Below, in pieces: positions 8,820 to 17,653 of a DNA stretch of 64,000 nt. Source of the stretch: Alistipes muris. GTDB lineage: Bacteria; Bacteroidota; Bacteroidia; Bacteroidales; Rikenellaceae. Every line of letters begins with the position of its first letter. Position 1 is the stretch's first letter. The DNA lies in assembly GCF_943193205.1 (NCBI RefSeq), contig NZ_CALPDD010000002.1:1-64000 (forward strand). Direction: 5' to 3'. Made by a program: the position numbers and the translations under genes. The notes under the pieces are model-generated. The model was given only the letters and a program-made list of their open reading frames with translations. It was not told where the DNA came from and ran no database searches.

Positions 8820-8912
8820 TGTTCTGTCGTTCCGAGCGAAGCGAGGAATCTTCCGCCCGCTTCGTCGCCGCCCCGAACGGCGAACCGGATAATTTTCAAT
8901 TCTTAATTTTCA
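8820..8912. repeat. Intergenic repeat pair between yifB and murG
   Basis: The gap holds two elements. From about 8824 to 8853 is a short interspersed sequence of the form CGTTCCGAGCGAAGCGAGG plus AATCTTCC, a string I recall from intergenic DNA of many unrelated bacteria (its translation gives the artefactual PSEARNL motif). At 8893-8912 is an AT-rich block (TTTTCAATTCTTAATTTTCA) of the type found in several other gaps here. No promoter is evident. Confidence 0.45.
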
Positions 8913-10448
8913 TCGTCCCCAGCTCTCGCGGTCGAGCGAACGGTAGTTGATCGCTTCGGCCACGTCGGCCGCATCGATCCGTTCGCGTCCCGCCAGGTCG
9001 GCAATCGTGCGCGCCACTTTCAGAATCCGGTCGTAGGCCCGGGCCGAGAGCGACAGCCGTTGCATGGCCTGTTCCAGCAGCGCCGACGACGCGGTGTCCA
9101 GCCGGCAGTATTCGCGCAGCATCGCCGCGTTCATCATGGCGTTGGTATGCACCCCCGCACAATCGCGGAAGCGTTCGCGCTGCACCTCCCGCGCCCGGCA
9201 CACCCGTTCGCGAATGGCGGCGCTCGGTTCGCCCGGCGCGGCGTCGGCCAGTTCGGACGCTTCGACGGGCGTCACCTCGACGTGCATGTCGATGCGGTCC
9301 ATCAGCGGGCCCGACACCCGCCCCATGTATCGCTGCACCGCGCCCGAAGAGCAGCTGCACTCTTTCGAGGGGTGGTTGTAGTAGCCGCACGGACACGGGT
9401 TCATGGCAGCGACCAGCGTGAAGTTGGCCGGGTAGAGCACCCGGTAGCGCGCCCGGGCCACCGTAATCCGTTTCTCCTCCAGCGGTTGGCGCAGCACTTC
9501 CAGCGCACTGCGGCCGAACTCGGGCAGTTCGTCCAAAAACAGCACTCCGTTGTGGGCCAGCGACACTTCGCCCGGGTGGGGCGACTGCCCGCCGCCGATA
9601 AGCGCCACCTGCGACACAGTGTGGTGCGGCGAGCGGAACGGACGCCGCGACAGCAGCCCCTCGCTGCCGGCCAGTCCGGCCACGGAGTGGATTTTGGTCG
9701 TCTCCAGCGCCTCCTCGGACGAAAGCGGCGGCAGAATCGTAGGCATCCGGCGCGCCAGCATCGTCTTGCCCGAACCCGGCGAACCGATCATCAGTACGTT
9801 GTGGCCCCCGGCGGCGGCGATTTCCAACGCGCGCTTGACATGGGCCTGCCCCTTGACGTCGGCGAAATCCTCGTCGTAGCGGCCCGCTTCCGCAACCGCT
9901 GTTTTGTCCGCAGCCGCCACAGCCGGAGCAATCTCCGCTTCGCCATTGAGAAAGGCGGCCACCTCTTTCAGGCTGCCCGCCCCGAACACTTCGACGCCCT
10001 CGACGACCGCCGCTTCGGCCGCATTGGCCGCGGGTACTACCAGCCGTTTCACACCGTCGTGCCGAGCCTGGATGGCTACGGGCAGGATGCCCCGCACGGG
10101 TTTGACCGAGCCGTCGAGCGACAGTTCGCCCGCAAACAGCGTATCGGCCAGCGCACCGGTCTCTATCCGCCCCATGGCCGCCAGAATCCCCACGGCAATC
10201 GGCAGGTCGAACGCGGCGCCCTCCTTGCGCAGGTCGGCCGGGGCCAGGTTGACCACCACTTTCTTGCCCGACATGTGTTCGCCGGAGTTCTCGAACGCCG
10301 CTCGGATGCGCTGCTCGCTCTCTTTCACGGCGTTGTCGGGAAGCCCCACCAAGTAGAGCCCCAGCCCGCCGCCCGCGATGTTGACCTCGACGGTCACCGT
10401 CACGGCGTCGATACCGACGACTGCCCCTGCGAATGTCTTGACGAACAC
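8910..10448 (-). CDS. YifB/ComM-family Mg chelatase-like AAA+ ATPase
   Basis: 512 residues. An N-terminal S5/Lon-like domain (about 1-180, including VNLAPADLRKEG) precedes a Mg-chelatase AAA+ module with Walker A GSPGSGKTML and Walker B LFLDELPEF. A C-terminal helical domain ends the protein, and CPCGYY and CSCSSG motifs lie in the middle. Homologue ComM is a helicase that helps branch migration during natural transformation; the role in Bacteroidetes is not established. It lies between dnaB and murG, on the same strand. Confidence 0.93.
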   Translation of the reverse strand: MFVKTFAGAVVGIDAVTVTVEVNIAGGGLGLYLVGLPDNAVKESEQRIRAAFENSGEHMSGKKVVVNLAPADLRKEGAAFDLPIAVGILAAMGRIETGALADTLFAGELSLDGSVKPVRGILPVAIQARHDGVKRLVVPAANAAEAAVVEGVEVFGAGSLKEVAAFLNGEAEIAPAVAAADKTAVAEAGRYDEDFADVKGQAHVKRALEIAAAGGHNVLMIGSPGSGKTMLARRMPTILPPLSSEEALETTKIHSVAGLAGSEGLLSRRPFRSPHHTVSQVALIGGGQSPHPGEVSLAHNGVLFLDELPEFGRSALEVLRQPLEEKRITVARARYRVLYPANFTLVAAMNPCPCGYYNHPSKECSCSSGAVQRYMGRVSGPLMDRIDMHVEVTPVEASELADAAPGEPSAAIRERVCRAREVQRERFRDCAGVHTNAMMNAAMLREYCRLDTASSALLEQAMQRLSLSARAYDRILKVARTIADLAGRERIDAADVAEAINYRSLDRESWGR

Positions 10449-10463
10449 GGTGCGTAGTGCGGA

Positions 10464-12029
10464 TTAAAACGGAGCCTCATCGCCCAGCGACGGAGGCGTT
10501 ATGTCGAATTCGCCGCCGCCCGCAGCGGCTCCCAGACCGCCCATGCCGCCCGGTGCCGGACCGCCGTTCGAGCCGCTGGCATAATCATCGTAAGCCTGCT
10601 GGCTTTCATAGGCCTGCGAGGGGGGCAGCATCGAATCGTCCAGGTCGGCGAACCGCGCCTGCTCCTTGAGGAAGCGCAGATTGACATCGCACACGGCGCC
10701 GTTACGGTGCTTGGCGATGATGATTTCCGCCATTCCGGCCGTCGGCATGCCGTTCTCGTCCTGGTTGATGCCGTAGTACTCCGGGCGGTGGATGAACGCC
10801 ACGATGTCGGCGTCCTGCTCGATGGCGCCCGATTCGCGCAGGTCCGAGAGCTGCGGACGCTTCGAGCCGCCGCGCATCTCGGTGGCGCGGCTCAACTGCG
10901 ACAGGGCGATAATCGGCACGTTCAGTTCCTTGGCGATGGCCTTGAGCGTGCGCGAAATGAACGCCACCTCCTGCTCGCGGTTGCCCTTGGAGTCCTGGTT
11001 GCCCGTCATGAGCTGGAGGTAGTCGATGATGATGATTTTGATGTCGTTGTGAATCTTGAGCCGCCGGGCCTTGGAGCGGAACTCGAAGACCGAAAGGGCC
11101 GGGGTGTCGTCGATGAACAAAGGCGCGGCGCCCAGCGGCTTGGTGGCCGATTCGAGGTGGCGCCACTGCTCGGGCGACAGGCGGCCCGACTTGACGTCAT
11201 TGCCGCTCAGCCCCGTCTCGGCGATGATAAGACGCATCATCAGCTGCACCGACGACATTTCGAGCGAGAAGAACGCCACGCCCGCTTCGTGGTCGACGGC
11301 CATGTTGCGGGCCATCGAAAGCACGAACGCCGTTTTACCCATCGACGGACGGGCCGCGATGATAATCAGGTCCGAGAGCTGCCAGCCCAGCGTCACCCGG
11401 TCGATGGCCATGAAGCCCGACGGCACGCCGTTGAAAGCGCTGGTGTTCTTCGAGGCCTCCTCGATCTGCATCAGCGCCCGGGCCAGAATATCCTTGGACG
11501 ACTGCACCGAACGCTTGACATGCCCCTCCGAAACCTTGAAGATTTCGCCCTCGGCAAACCCGATCAGCTCCGTCACGTCGGTCGATTCGTCGTAGGAGCG
11601 TTTCTGGATTTCGGTCGCCGAGCGTATCAGCTCGCGCTGCACGTACTTCTGGGCAATGATTTTGGCGTGGAACTCCACGTTGGCCGCCGACCCGACTTTC
11701 TGCGTCAGCTGGGCCAGATACGACGCCCCGCCGACTTTCTTCAGCTCTTTCTTCACCTTGAGCCGTTCGGTCACGGTGTAGAGGTCGATGGGCTTCAGTT
11801 CCATCGACAGTTCTTCGATCGCCTTGTATATGAGCCGGTGTTCCTCGGTGTAGAACGATTCGGGGGTCACGAATTCCTGCACCGCGATGATGCTGTCCTT
11901 TTCGAGCATCAGCGCGCCCAGTACCGCTTCCTCCAGTTCGACCGCCTGCGGGGATACGCTGCCGAGCGTGTCGGTCAGCGCTTCGTAGGCTTCGCCGTTG
12001 CGCCGGGAAGGGATAAAATCCTTAGCCAT
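10464..12029 (-). CDS. dnaB: Replicative DNA helicase DnaB
   Basis: Hexameric 5'-3' helicase of the replication fork. 521 residues. The N-terminal domain (about 20-130) starts PQAVELEEAVLGALML. The RecA-like C-terminal domain carries Walker A RPSMGKTAFVLSMARN, the DYLQLM Walker B region and LRESGAIEQDAD. The last about 60 residues are a Gly/Ala/Ser-rich tail (GGLGAAAGGGEF). No intein is present. A full Bacteroidetes promoter lies 24-54 bp upstream. Confidence 0.97.
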   Translation of the reverse strand: MAKDFIPSRRNGEAYEALTDTLGSVSPQAVELEEAVLGALMLEKDSIIAVQEFVTPESFYTEEHRLIYKAIEELSMELKPIDLYTVTERLKVKKELKKVGGASYLAQLTQKVGSAANVEFHAKIIAQKYVQRELIRSATEIQKRSYDESTDVTELIGFAEGEIFKVSEGHVKRSVQSSKDILARALMQIEEASKNTSAFNGVPSGFMAIDRVTLGWQLSDLIIIAARPSMGKTAFVLSMARNMAVDHEAGVAFFSLEMSSVQLMMRLIIAETGLSGNDVKSGRLSPEQWRHLESATKPLGAAPLFIDDTPALSVFEFRSKARRLKIHNDIKIIIIDYLQLMTGNQDSKGNREQEVAFISRTLKAIAKELNVPIIALSQLSRATEMRGGSKRPQLSDLRESGAIEQDADIVAFIHRPEYYGINQDENGMPTAGMAEIIIAKHRNGAVCDVNLRFLKEQARFADLDDSMLPPSQAYESQQAYDDYASGSNGGPAPGGMGGLGAAAGGGEFDITPPSLGDEAPF

Positions 12030-12052
12030 TTCGTAGGGTTTCTTTCAGCCTT

Positions 12053-12083
12053 CAAAAGTAGCGATTCGGGCGGACATATCAAA
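12053..12083 (-). promoter_or_regulatory. dnaB promoter (TTTG-19-TACTTTTG)
   Basis: On the minus strand an exact TTTG (12080-12083) and an exact TACTTTTG -7 box (12053-12060) are separated by 19 bases, the Bacteroidetes primary-sigma arrangement. The dnaB ATG is at 12029, giving a short leader. Confidence 0.75.
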
Positions 12084-12157
12084 AAACAGCGCAAAAAAAA
12101 TGGAACGATGCGGCCGTGTCGCTGTTTTTTTGTATCTTGACAGCAAACCTCACCGCC

Positions 12158-12658
12158 ATGAAGAAATCCATCCGAACCCTGCTTGCCGCAATGACGGCCA
12201 CTGCGCTGCTTACGGGCTGCGCGACACAAAAAAACTCTTCTGCTCGGCAGTCCTCCTCCATTGTGGCAATCGCAGCCCTCGATGCAGGTTATTATGTCAT
12301 TGACATCGACGAAGTGTACGCTCCTAACGGTCAACGCACAGACGTAACCAGCAGTTATTTCTCCGTAGAAGGCAATCAAGGATTGCTCAATTTATCATCA
12401 GTACTTTTCCGAAACGAACCGTTTCGACGATTGAGCGATTTACGAGCATCTTATGACGTACAGGTTGAAGCAAATTCAGTTACTGAAAAGGGAGACCGAA
12501 TATTTCAATTGAAAATTGCGAATAAAAAGAACCTAAAAGCAATTTACGAAATGTACATCACGCTCTATGCGGGCAGCGACCAATGCGCCGTCCGGATGGG
12601 ACACGCCCGGGGGCAGAACCACCTCTGCACCTTCCGCGGACGCATCCGCCCGGCTTAG
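12158..12658 (+). CDS. Small putative lipoprotein, DUF4251-like (uncertain)
   Basis: 166 residues from the ATG at 12158. Signal peptide with a lipobox (LLTGC, Cys about 21), so likely lipid-anchored in the cell envelope. The remaining residues look like a small beta-rich domain; the overall pattern resembles DUF4251 proteins of Bacteroidales, but I cannot confirm this by eye. The coding sequence is more AT-rich than its neighbours, most clearly between 12340 and 12560. A TATCTTGA at 12133 is a one-mismatch -7 box. It is a single plus-strand gene divergent from dnaB. Confidence 0.7.
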   Translation: MKKSIRTLLAAMTATALLTGCATQKNSSARQSSSIVAIAALDAGYYVIDIDEVYAPNGQRTDVTSSYFSVEGNQGLLNLSSVLFRNEPFRRLSDLRASYDVQVEANSVTEKGDRIFQLKIANKKNLKAIYEMYITLYAGSDQCAVRMGHARGQNHLCTFRGRIRPA

Positions 12659-12677
12659 CGCCCCGCTCGACACAACA

Positions 12678-12707
12678 AAAAACCGGCCCTTTGCAAGGCC
12701 GGTTTTT
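12678..12707. terminator. Bidirectional terminator between lipoprotein gene and comF
   Basis: An 11-bp perfect stem (AAAAACCGGCC / GGCCGGTTTTT) with an 8-base loop, flanked by A and T runs, lies between two convergent genes. It would work in both directions. Confidence 0.85.
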
Positions 12708-12726
12708 CATTTTGCGGGAGGAGAGG

Positions 12727-13449
12727 TCACTCTTTCAGCCCCAACTCGCGGCGAGAAACAGCAAGGACGGCGATACTGATGCGGCAGTCGGGAACCGCCT
12801 GCACGATAGCTTGGGCGCAGGAGGCCAAGGTGCTGCCCGTTGTCATCACGTCGTCGACCAGCAGGATATGCCTGCCCGCCAGCCGTTCGGGATGCCGCAC
12901 CGCAAAGGCTCCCTCCACGTTTCCGGCCCGTTCGCGGTGCGGTTTGAGCGCCTGCGATGCCGTATAGCGGCTGCGGCGCACGCTGCGGCGGTCGACCGCC
13001 ACCCCCAACGCCGCGGCGATTCCCTCGGCAAGGTATTCCGACTGGTTGTATCCGCGCCAAATCCGCTTGACGGGATGAAGCGGCAGCGGAACCACCGCAT
13101 CCACACCGCCGTACAGCCCGCTTTCGGCCAAGCATTCGCCGTACCACTCGCCCATGGTCCGGGCCGCGAGCCACGCTCCGCGGTATTTGAATCCGTGAAT
13201 CATCCGCCGCCACCCGCTGTCCCGGACGTAATACAGAAAAGCCGACGCCCGCACGACGGGCACCAGCCCCCAGAATTTGCGCAGCACCGGATTGTCGGCT
13301 TCGCCGCAGTAGCCCGTCAGCGGCGCCGTCAGGCGGCACAGCGTGCAGAGCCCCCGTTCGCCCGGCATCAGCCGCGTGCCGCAGACCGGGCAGACCGGAG
13401 GAAGCACAAGCGCGGCCGCATCGCGCAGCAGCTCACTGAGGGTCGACAT
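12727..13449 (-). CDS. comF: ComF family phosphoribosyltransferase-like protein
   Basis: About 240 residues. An N-terminal zinc-finger-like region (CPVCGTRL, then CTLC) precedes a PRTase fold with the PRPP loop LLVDDVMTTGSTL. ComF proteins support DNA uptake or recombination in competent bacteria, but are widespread in species not known to be competent, so the role here is unclear. I start at 13449 (MSTLSELL), which overlaps the priA end by 17 bp; 13464 is an alternative. Pairing with priA fits a DNA-processing theme. Confidence 0.9.
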   Translation of the reverse strand: MSTLSELLRDAAALVLPPVCPVCGTRLMPGERGLCTLCRLTAPLTGYCGEADNPVLRKFWGLVPVVRASAFLYYVRDSGWRRMIHGFKYRGAWLAARTMGEWYGECLAESGLYGGVDAVVPLPLHPVKRIWRGYNQSEYLAEGIAAALGVAVDRRSVRRSRYTASQALKPHRERAGNVEGAFAVRHPERLAGRHILLVDDVMTTGSTLASCAQAIVQAVPDCRISIAVLAVSRRELGLKE

Positions 13450-15691
13450 TGGGGATGACGGCAATATGGCGGAATTCGGGGTGTTGCGCGAAAGCCTGCA
13501 ATTCGGCGCCCAGCAGTTCGCGGGCGCGGGCCGACGATGCGCCGCTTTCGATTTTGAGCAGCAGCCCCAGCAGGTATTCGCCGCGGATGCGGTCGACAGG
13601 CGGGGCCATCGGGCCCAATAGTCGGCGGCCGAAGCGTCGGCGCAGCCCGGCAGCCAGATGGACGGCTCCGCGCCGCAGCAGCTGCAAATCGCGGTGACGC
13701 AGCGTGAGGGTCGTCAGCCGGGCGTAGGGCGGATAGAAAAAGGCTTCGCGGTCGGCCAGCTGCATCCGGGCCATCGCCCCGAAATCGCCCTCGACCACCT
13801 GCCGGACGACCGGATGGCCCGGTTCGGCGGTCTGGATGACCACCTCGCCCCCCTGCGCCCGGCGGCCTGCCCGGCCCGCCACCTGCATCATCAGTTGGAA
13901 GGCCCGTTCCCCGGCCCGGAAATCGGGATTGTTAAGCATGTTGTCGGCGTTGAGAATCCCCACCAGCGCGACCCCCTCGAAGTCGAACCCCTTGGTTATC
14001 ATCTGCGTGCCTACCAGGATGTCGGTTTCGCGGCGCGCGAACGCCGCCACAATGGCGCTGAACGCCCTTTCGGAAGTCACCGTATCGCGGTCGAGCCGCG
14101 CCACCCGCGCCTCGGGGAAGATGCGGGCTATCTCCTCTTCGATTTTCTCGGTGCCGAATCCCATCGGCACCACATCGGTGACCTTGCACGACGGGCATTT
14201 GGCAGGCACGGGTTCGCTGTGGCCGCAGTAGTGGCAGACCAGCCTGCCGCCCGCCTTGTGATAGGTCAGTGTCACGTTGCAGTCGGGACAGCGGGCCGTC
14301 CAGCCGCACTCCGTGCATTCCACATAGGGCGAAAAACCGCGGCGGTTCTGAAACAGCATGACCTGTTCGCCCCGGCCGAGCGTCTCGCCGATTTTGTCCA
14401 GCAGCAGTTTGTTGAAATGAGCGTGCCGTTCGCCGCGCCGCGCCGCCCGCAGCGTGTCCGACACGATGATTTCGGGCATCCGGGCATCGCCGTAGCGTTC
14501 GCTCAGCGTCGCCCGGCCGTACTTCCCGCCCGAGGCGTGGAGCCACGTTTCGAGCGAGGGGGTGGCGCTCCCCAGCAGGGTCCGGCCCCCGAAAATCCGC
14601 GCCATCATCACAGCGCAGTCGCGCGCATGGTAGCGGGGCGCAGGTTCGGCCTGCTTGTAGCTGGCGTCGTGTTCCTCGTCGACAATAATGAGTTGCAGGC
14701 GCGCCAGCGGCAGGAATATCGACGACCGCACCCCCACCACGAATTCGCCCCCCTCGGAGCGGTTGAGCCGCAGGTAGGTTTCCGAGCGTTGGCGGTCCGT
14801 CAGCCGCGAATGGTAGGGGGTCACCCGGCTGCCGAAGATGCGTTCCATGCGTTCGATCAGCTGGGCCGTCAGCGCGATTTCAGGCACCAGCAGCAGCACG
14901 TCGCCGCCCCGCGCCAGCACTTCGGCAATCAGATGGATGTAGATTTCGGTCTTGCCCGACGAAGTGACCCCATGCAGCAGAGCCGTCGCCTTGCCGTCGG
15001 CAAACTGGCGCCGCAGTTCGTCGAGCGCCGCCTGCTGGTGGGGCGTCAACTGCGGCAGCCGGAAAACGGCTTCGCCGCGCTCGGCGGTGCGTTCGTGTTC
15101 GGCAGCCCGGACAAAGCCCTTGCGCTCCAGCGCATGCAGCACAGCCCGGTCGGCCTGCAACAGCCGCCGCGGCACCTCGCCCTCGGGCAGTCCGCCGCCG
15201 TCGCCGGCCGAGACCAGTTCAAGCAGCGCTTCGTATTGCTTCGGCGCCCGGCGCTCCAGCTTCTCGAACACCTCGTGGAGCCGTTCTTCGTCCCGAAGTT
15301 CCGGCGCCAGCGACAGATAGCACTCCGTGCGGGGGCGGAATTCCTCGTCGGCGAAACGCTCGCGGCTGTCGGCCGAGGGCTTCATCAGCGACGGCAGCGC
15401 CGCGCGCATCACCTCGCCCAGCGAACACATGTAATAGGAAGCGACCCACTCCCACAGCTTCATCTGCGCCGCGGTGAGCAGGGGTCGGTCGTACAGCGGA
15501 CGCTGCACGGGTTTGATACGTTTGAAATCGGGCCTGCGCTCATGCACGCGCCACACGATTCCCGTATGGAATTTGCGGGGGCCGAACTGCACCTCCACAG
15601 CACAGCCCGCCGCCAGCTCCATCCCCTCCGGGACGGCAAAGGTATAGGCCGGCTGCGCCAGCGGCAGCACGACATCGGCGAAGCGCTCCAT
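13433..15691 (-). CDS. priA: Primosomal protein N' (PriA helicase)
   Basis: 3'-5' helicase that restarts stalled forks. 752 residues. The N-terminal DNA-binding domain starts about residue 8. The helicase has Walker A GVTSSGKTEIY and the DEEHD box. Eight cysteines in four pairs (CTECGWTARCPDC, CHYCGH, CPSC) form the two zinc sites between the helicase lobes, and motif QMITKGFDFEGV follows. The C-terminal domain ends at VIPNVDPQ. Its start abuts the yitT-type gene stop with no gap, so the genes are probably co-transcribed. Confidence 0.97.
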   Translation of the reverse strand: MERFADVVLPLAQPAYTFAVPEGMELAAGCAVEVQFGPRKFHTGIVWRVHERRPDFKRIKPVQRPLYDRPLLTAAQMKLWEWVASYYMCSLGEVMRAALPSLMKPSADSRERFADEEFRPRTECYLSLAPELRDEERLHEVFEKLERRAPKQYEALLELVSAGDGGGLPEGEVPRRLLQADRAVLHALERKGFVRAAEHERTAERGEAVFRLPQLTPHQQAALDELRRQFADGKATALLHGVTSSGKTEIYIHLIAEVLARGGDVLLLVPEIALTAQLIERMERIFGSRVTPYHSRLTDRQRSETYLRLNRSEGGEFVVGVRSSIFLPLARLQLIIVDEEHDASYKQAEPAPRYHARDCAVMMARIFGGRTLLGSATPSLETWLHASGGKYGRATLSERYGDARMPEIIVSDTLRAARRGERHAHFNKLLLDKIGETLGRGEQVMLFQNRRGFSPYVECTECGWTARCPDCNVTLTYHKAGGRLVCHYCGHSEPVPAKCPSCKVTDVVPMGFGTEKIEEEIARIFPEARVARLDRDTVTSERAFSAIVAAFARRETDILVGTQMITKGFDFEGVALVGILNADNMLNNPDFRAGERAFQLMMQVAGRAGRRAQGGEVVIQTAEPGHPVVRQVVEGDFGAMARMQLADREAFFYPPYARLTTLTLRHRDLQLLRRGAVHLAAGLRRRFGRRLLGPMAPPVDRIRGEYLLGLLLKIESGASSARARELLGAELQAFAQHPEFRHIAVIPNVDPQ

Positions 15692-16591
15692 CTACATCTT
15701 GGGCAGGGACTGGAAACCCTGGCCGTAGACGCCCGCCACGGAACCTATCGACATGAAAGCCGTCGGGTCGACCGATTTGACGACCTTCAGCACGTCGGAC
15801 GTCTCGCGCTTGCGGCACACGACGACCACAACCTTCATCTCCTCGCGCGTATAGCCGCCCATGCCGTCGAGCAGCGTCACACCGCGGTGGGCGACTTCCA
15901 GAATGGCCTTGGTGATTTCGTCGTACTTGCGGCTCATGATGAAAATCTGGTTCGACTGCTGGTTCCCCGACATGATCATGTCGACCGTATAGCCGAAGAC
16001 CGCCGTGAGAATATAGCCGTAGACCACCGTCGTGAGGGTCTTGCCGACCAGCAGCGACGAGCCGATGATGATGAAGTCCGAGCACATGACGATGTTGCCG
16101 TAGCGCACCGTGCGGTATTTGTTGATAATCATCGCCACGATGTCCACACCACCCGTCGAACCGCCCTGCATGAAGCAGATGGCCACGCCCGAACCGGCCA
16201 GAATACCGCCCAGGATAACCTGGAGGATGTTCTCCAGGCCCGAGAAGAGGCCTTCGGGCGGCAGTACGCTCTCCCAGAAGTTCATCGCCACGGAAATCAT
16301 GATGATCGAGAAGACGGTCTTGACGCCGAACTTCCACCCCACGATGAATCCCGCCACGAGCAGCAGCAGCGCATTGATCATGAAAACCATCGTGCCGATG
16401 CTCACCTGCCACCCGAAAAGGTGTTCGACGAACATGCACAGCACCAGCGACAAACCCGCCGCGCCGCCGCCCATGCCGTCGGCAGGCAGGATGCAGCCTA
16501 TCCAGCCGAACGCGTAGAGGAACATGCCCACGGTCATCAGGAAATACTCCTTGATGCCTGCGAAGAACCGATTGGTCGAGAAACCGTCCAT
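15692..16591 (-). CDS. YitT family membrane protein (DUF161 + DUF2179)
   Basis: 299 residues. The first about 190 contain five or six hydrophobic segments of the YitT/DUF161 membrane domain, with the GGSTGGVDIVAMIINKY signature. The last about 80 residues (DGMGGYTREEMKVVVVVCRKRE) are the cytoplasmic DUF2179 domain. The family is predicted to be a transporter or channel; no substrate is known. It directly precedes priA on the minus strand. Confidence 0.9.
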   Translation of the reverse strand: MDGFSTNRFFAGIKEYFLMTVGMFLYAFGWIGCILPADGMGGGAAGLSLVLCMFVEHLFGWQVSIGTMVFMINALLLLVAGFIVGWKFGVKTVFSIIMISVAMNFWESVLPPEGLFSGLENILQVILGGILAGSGVAICFMQGGSTGGVDIVAMIINKYRTVRYGNIVMCSDFIIIGSSLLVGKTLTTVVYGYILTAVFGYTVDMIMSGNQQSNQIFIMSRKYDEITKAILEVAHRGVTLLDGMGGYTREEMKVVVVVCRKRETSDVLKVVKSVDPTAFMSIGSVAGVYGQGFQSLPKM

Positions 16592-16699
16592 AATGGCGAA
16601 ATATTAGCTTGTTGCAAAGATAATAAAAAATCGCTACGGTAGATTCTTTTCTTTCCCGGCCAATATCCGGCCCTCGGCAGCATATGGCAGCACTCGTTG

Positions 16700-17653
16700 C
16701 TAAAACGTTTTAGCAGCAAAAAGTTCCCCTTGCCAGGCGTCTGTCTCTTCCAGCCGTTTTTCGAGCATCGCCCACAATTGTTCGTTGCGCACCAAGCCCC
16801 AATTCGGCCCGTAGTGGTAACGCGGCGGCGCTTCGGAGGCGAAACGCTCGACCACCAGCGAGGGGCGCAGGCGGCGCAGGATTTCGGTGAAAAGAGCGAT
16901 GTATTCGTCGAGCGTCCAGAAGCGGAACCGCCCGGGGTCGGCGTCGTACTGCGCCGCCATCGGCGTGTCGCGGAAAATCTGCAGCTGGTGGAATTTGACC
17001 GTCGTCAGCGGCAGGGCGTTGATAAGGGAAGTCTGCGCAACGAGCATTTCGTCGCTCTCGCCCGGCAGGCCCAAAATGAAATGGGCGCCGACATGCAGCC
17101 CCCGTTCGGCAGTCATCCGCACGGCACGGCAGGCCGTGGCGAAGTCGTGGCCGCGGTTCACGGCGCGCAGCGTCTCGTCGCAGGTCGATTCGATGCCGTA
17201 TTCGATGGCTACGTAGTGCGTCCGGGCCAGCCCGGCGAAGTAATCGAGCTTCTCCTCGTCGATGCAGTCGGGACGCGTCCCCACGACAATGCCCGCCACC
17301 TCCGGATGCGCCAGCGCTTCGGCATAGAGCGTCCGCAGCCGTTCGAGCGGCGCATAGGTGTTGGAAAACGACTGGAAATAAACCAAGTAGCGCGACGCAC
17401 CGCGATAACGCCGCCTATGGAATTCGATGCCCTCCTCGATTTGCCGGCGGATGCCTTTCGAGGGGATGCAATAAGAGGGGGTGAACGCTCCGTTGTTGCA
17501 GAACGTACACCCTCCCTCGGCTATCGTGCCGTCACGGTTGGGGCAGGTGAATCCGGCATCTGCCGAGAGCTTCTGCACCCGGCCGCCGAATACCCGGCGG
17601 AAATACCCGGCATAGGAGTTATACCGCCGCGAATCGCCCCAAGGATAAATCAT
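16700..17653 (-). CDS. TIGR01212-family radical SAM protein (YhcC/YtqA-like)
   Basis: 317 residues. The [4Fe-4S]/SAM cluster motif is visible near the start as CPNRDGTIAEGGCTFC, the particular long spacing used by TIGR01212 proteins. The C-terminal half carries LGLPGESDEML and the KFHQLQIFRDTPMA region. The substrate is not settled; YtqA-like members may act on tRNA. The stop codon lies inside a 16-bp perfect palindrome (16699-16714). It starts immediately beside the nuclease gene stop. Confidence 0.9.
   Translation of the reverse strand: MIYPWGDSRRYNSYAGYFRRVFGGRVQKLSADAGFTCPNRDGTIAEGGCTFCNNGAFTPSYCIPSKGIRRQIEEGIEFHRRRYRGASRYLVYFQSFSNTYAPLERLRTLYAEALAHPEVAGIVVGTRPDCIDEEKLDYFAGLARTHYVAIEYGIESTCDETLRAVNRGHDFATACRAVRMTAERGLHVGAHFILGLPGESDEMLVAQTSLINALPLTTVKFHQLQIFRDTPMAAQYDADPGRFRFWTLDEYIALFTEILRRLRPSLVVERFASEAPPRYHYGPNWGLVRNEQLWAMLEKRLEETDAWQGELFAAKTF

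Noticed and set aside
12340..12560. AT-rich small lipoprotein gene as a recent horizontal arrival
   Set aside because: Composition alone over 500 bases is weak, there are no mobile-element remains, and flanking genes are ordinary.
13658..16642. A 994-codon open frame on the plus strand opposite priA and the yitT-type gene
   Set aside because: It mirrors two well-supported minus-strand genes. Long antisense frames are expected in GC-rich DNA, and the product is a His/Arg/Gly-rich string with no motif. The same applies to the plus-strand frames at 5171-6931, 21422-24013 and 36369-38726.
16699..16714. GCTAAAACGTTTTAGC palindrome, with partial copies at 23243 and 34650
   Set aside because: Two copies lie in coding or stop sequence and the third is imperfect; it looks like a LacI-type core by chance, and no regulator or promoter is placed to use it.
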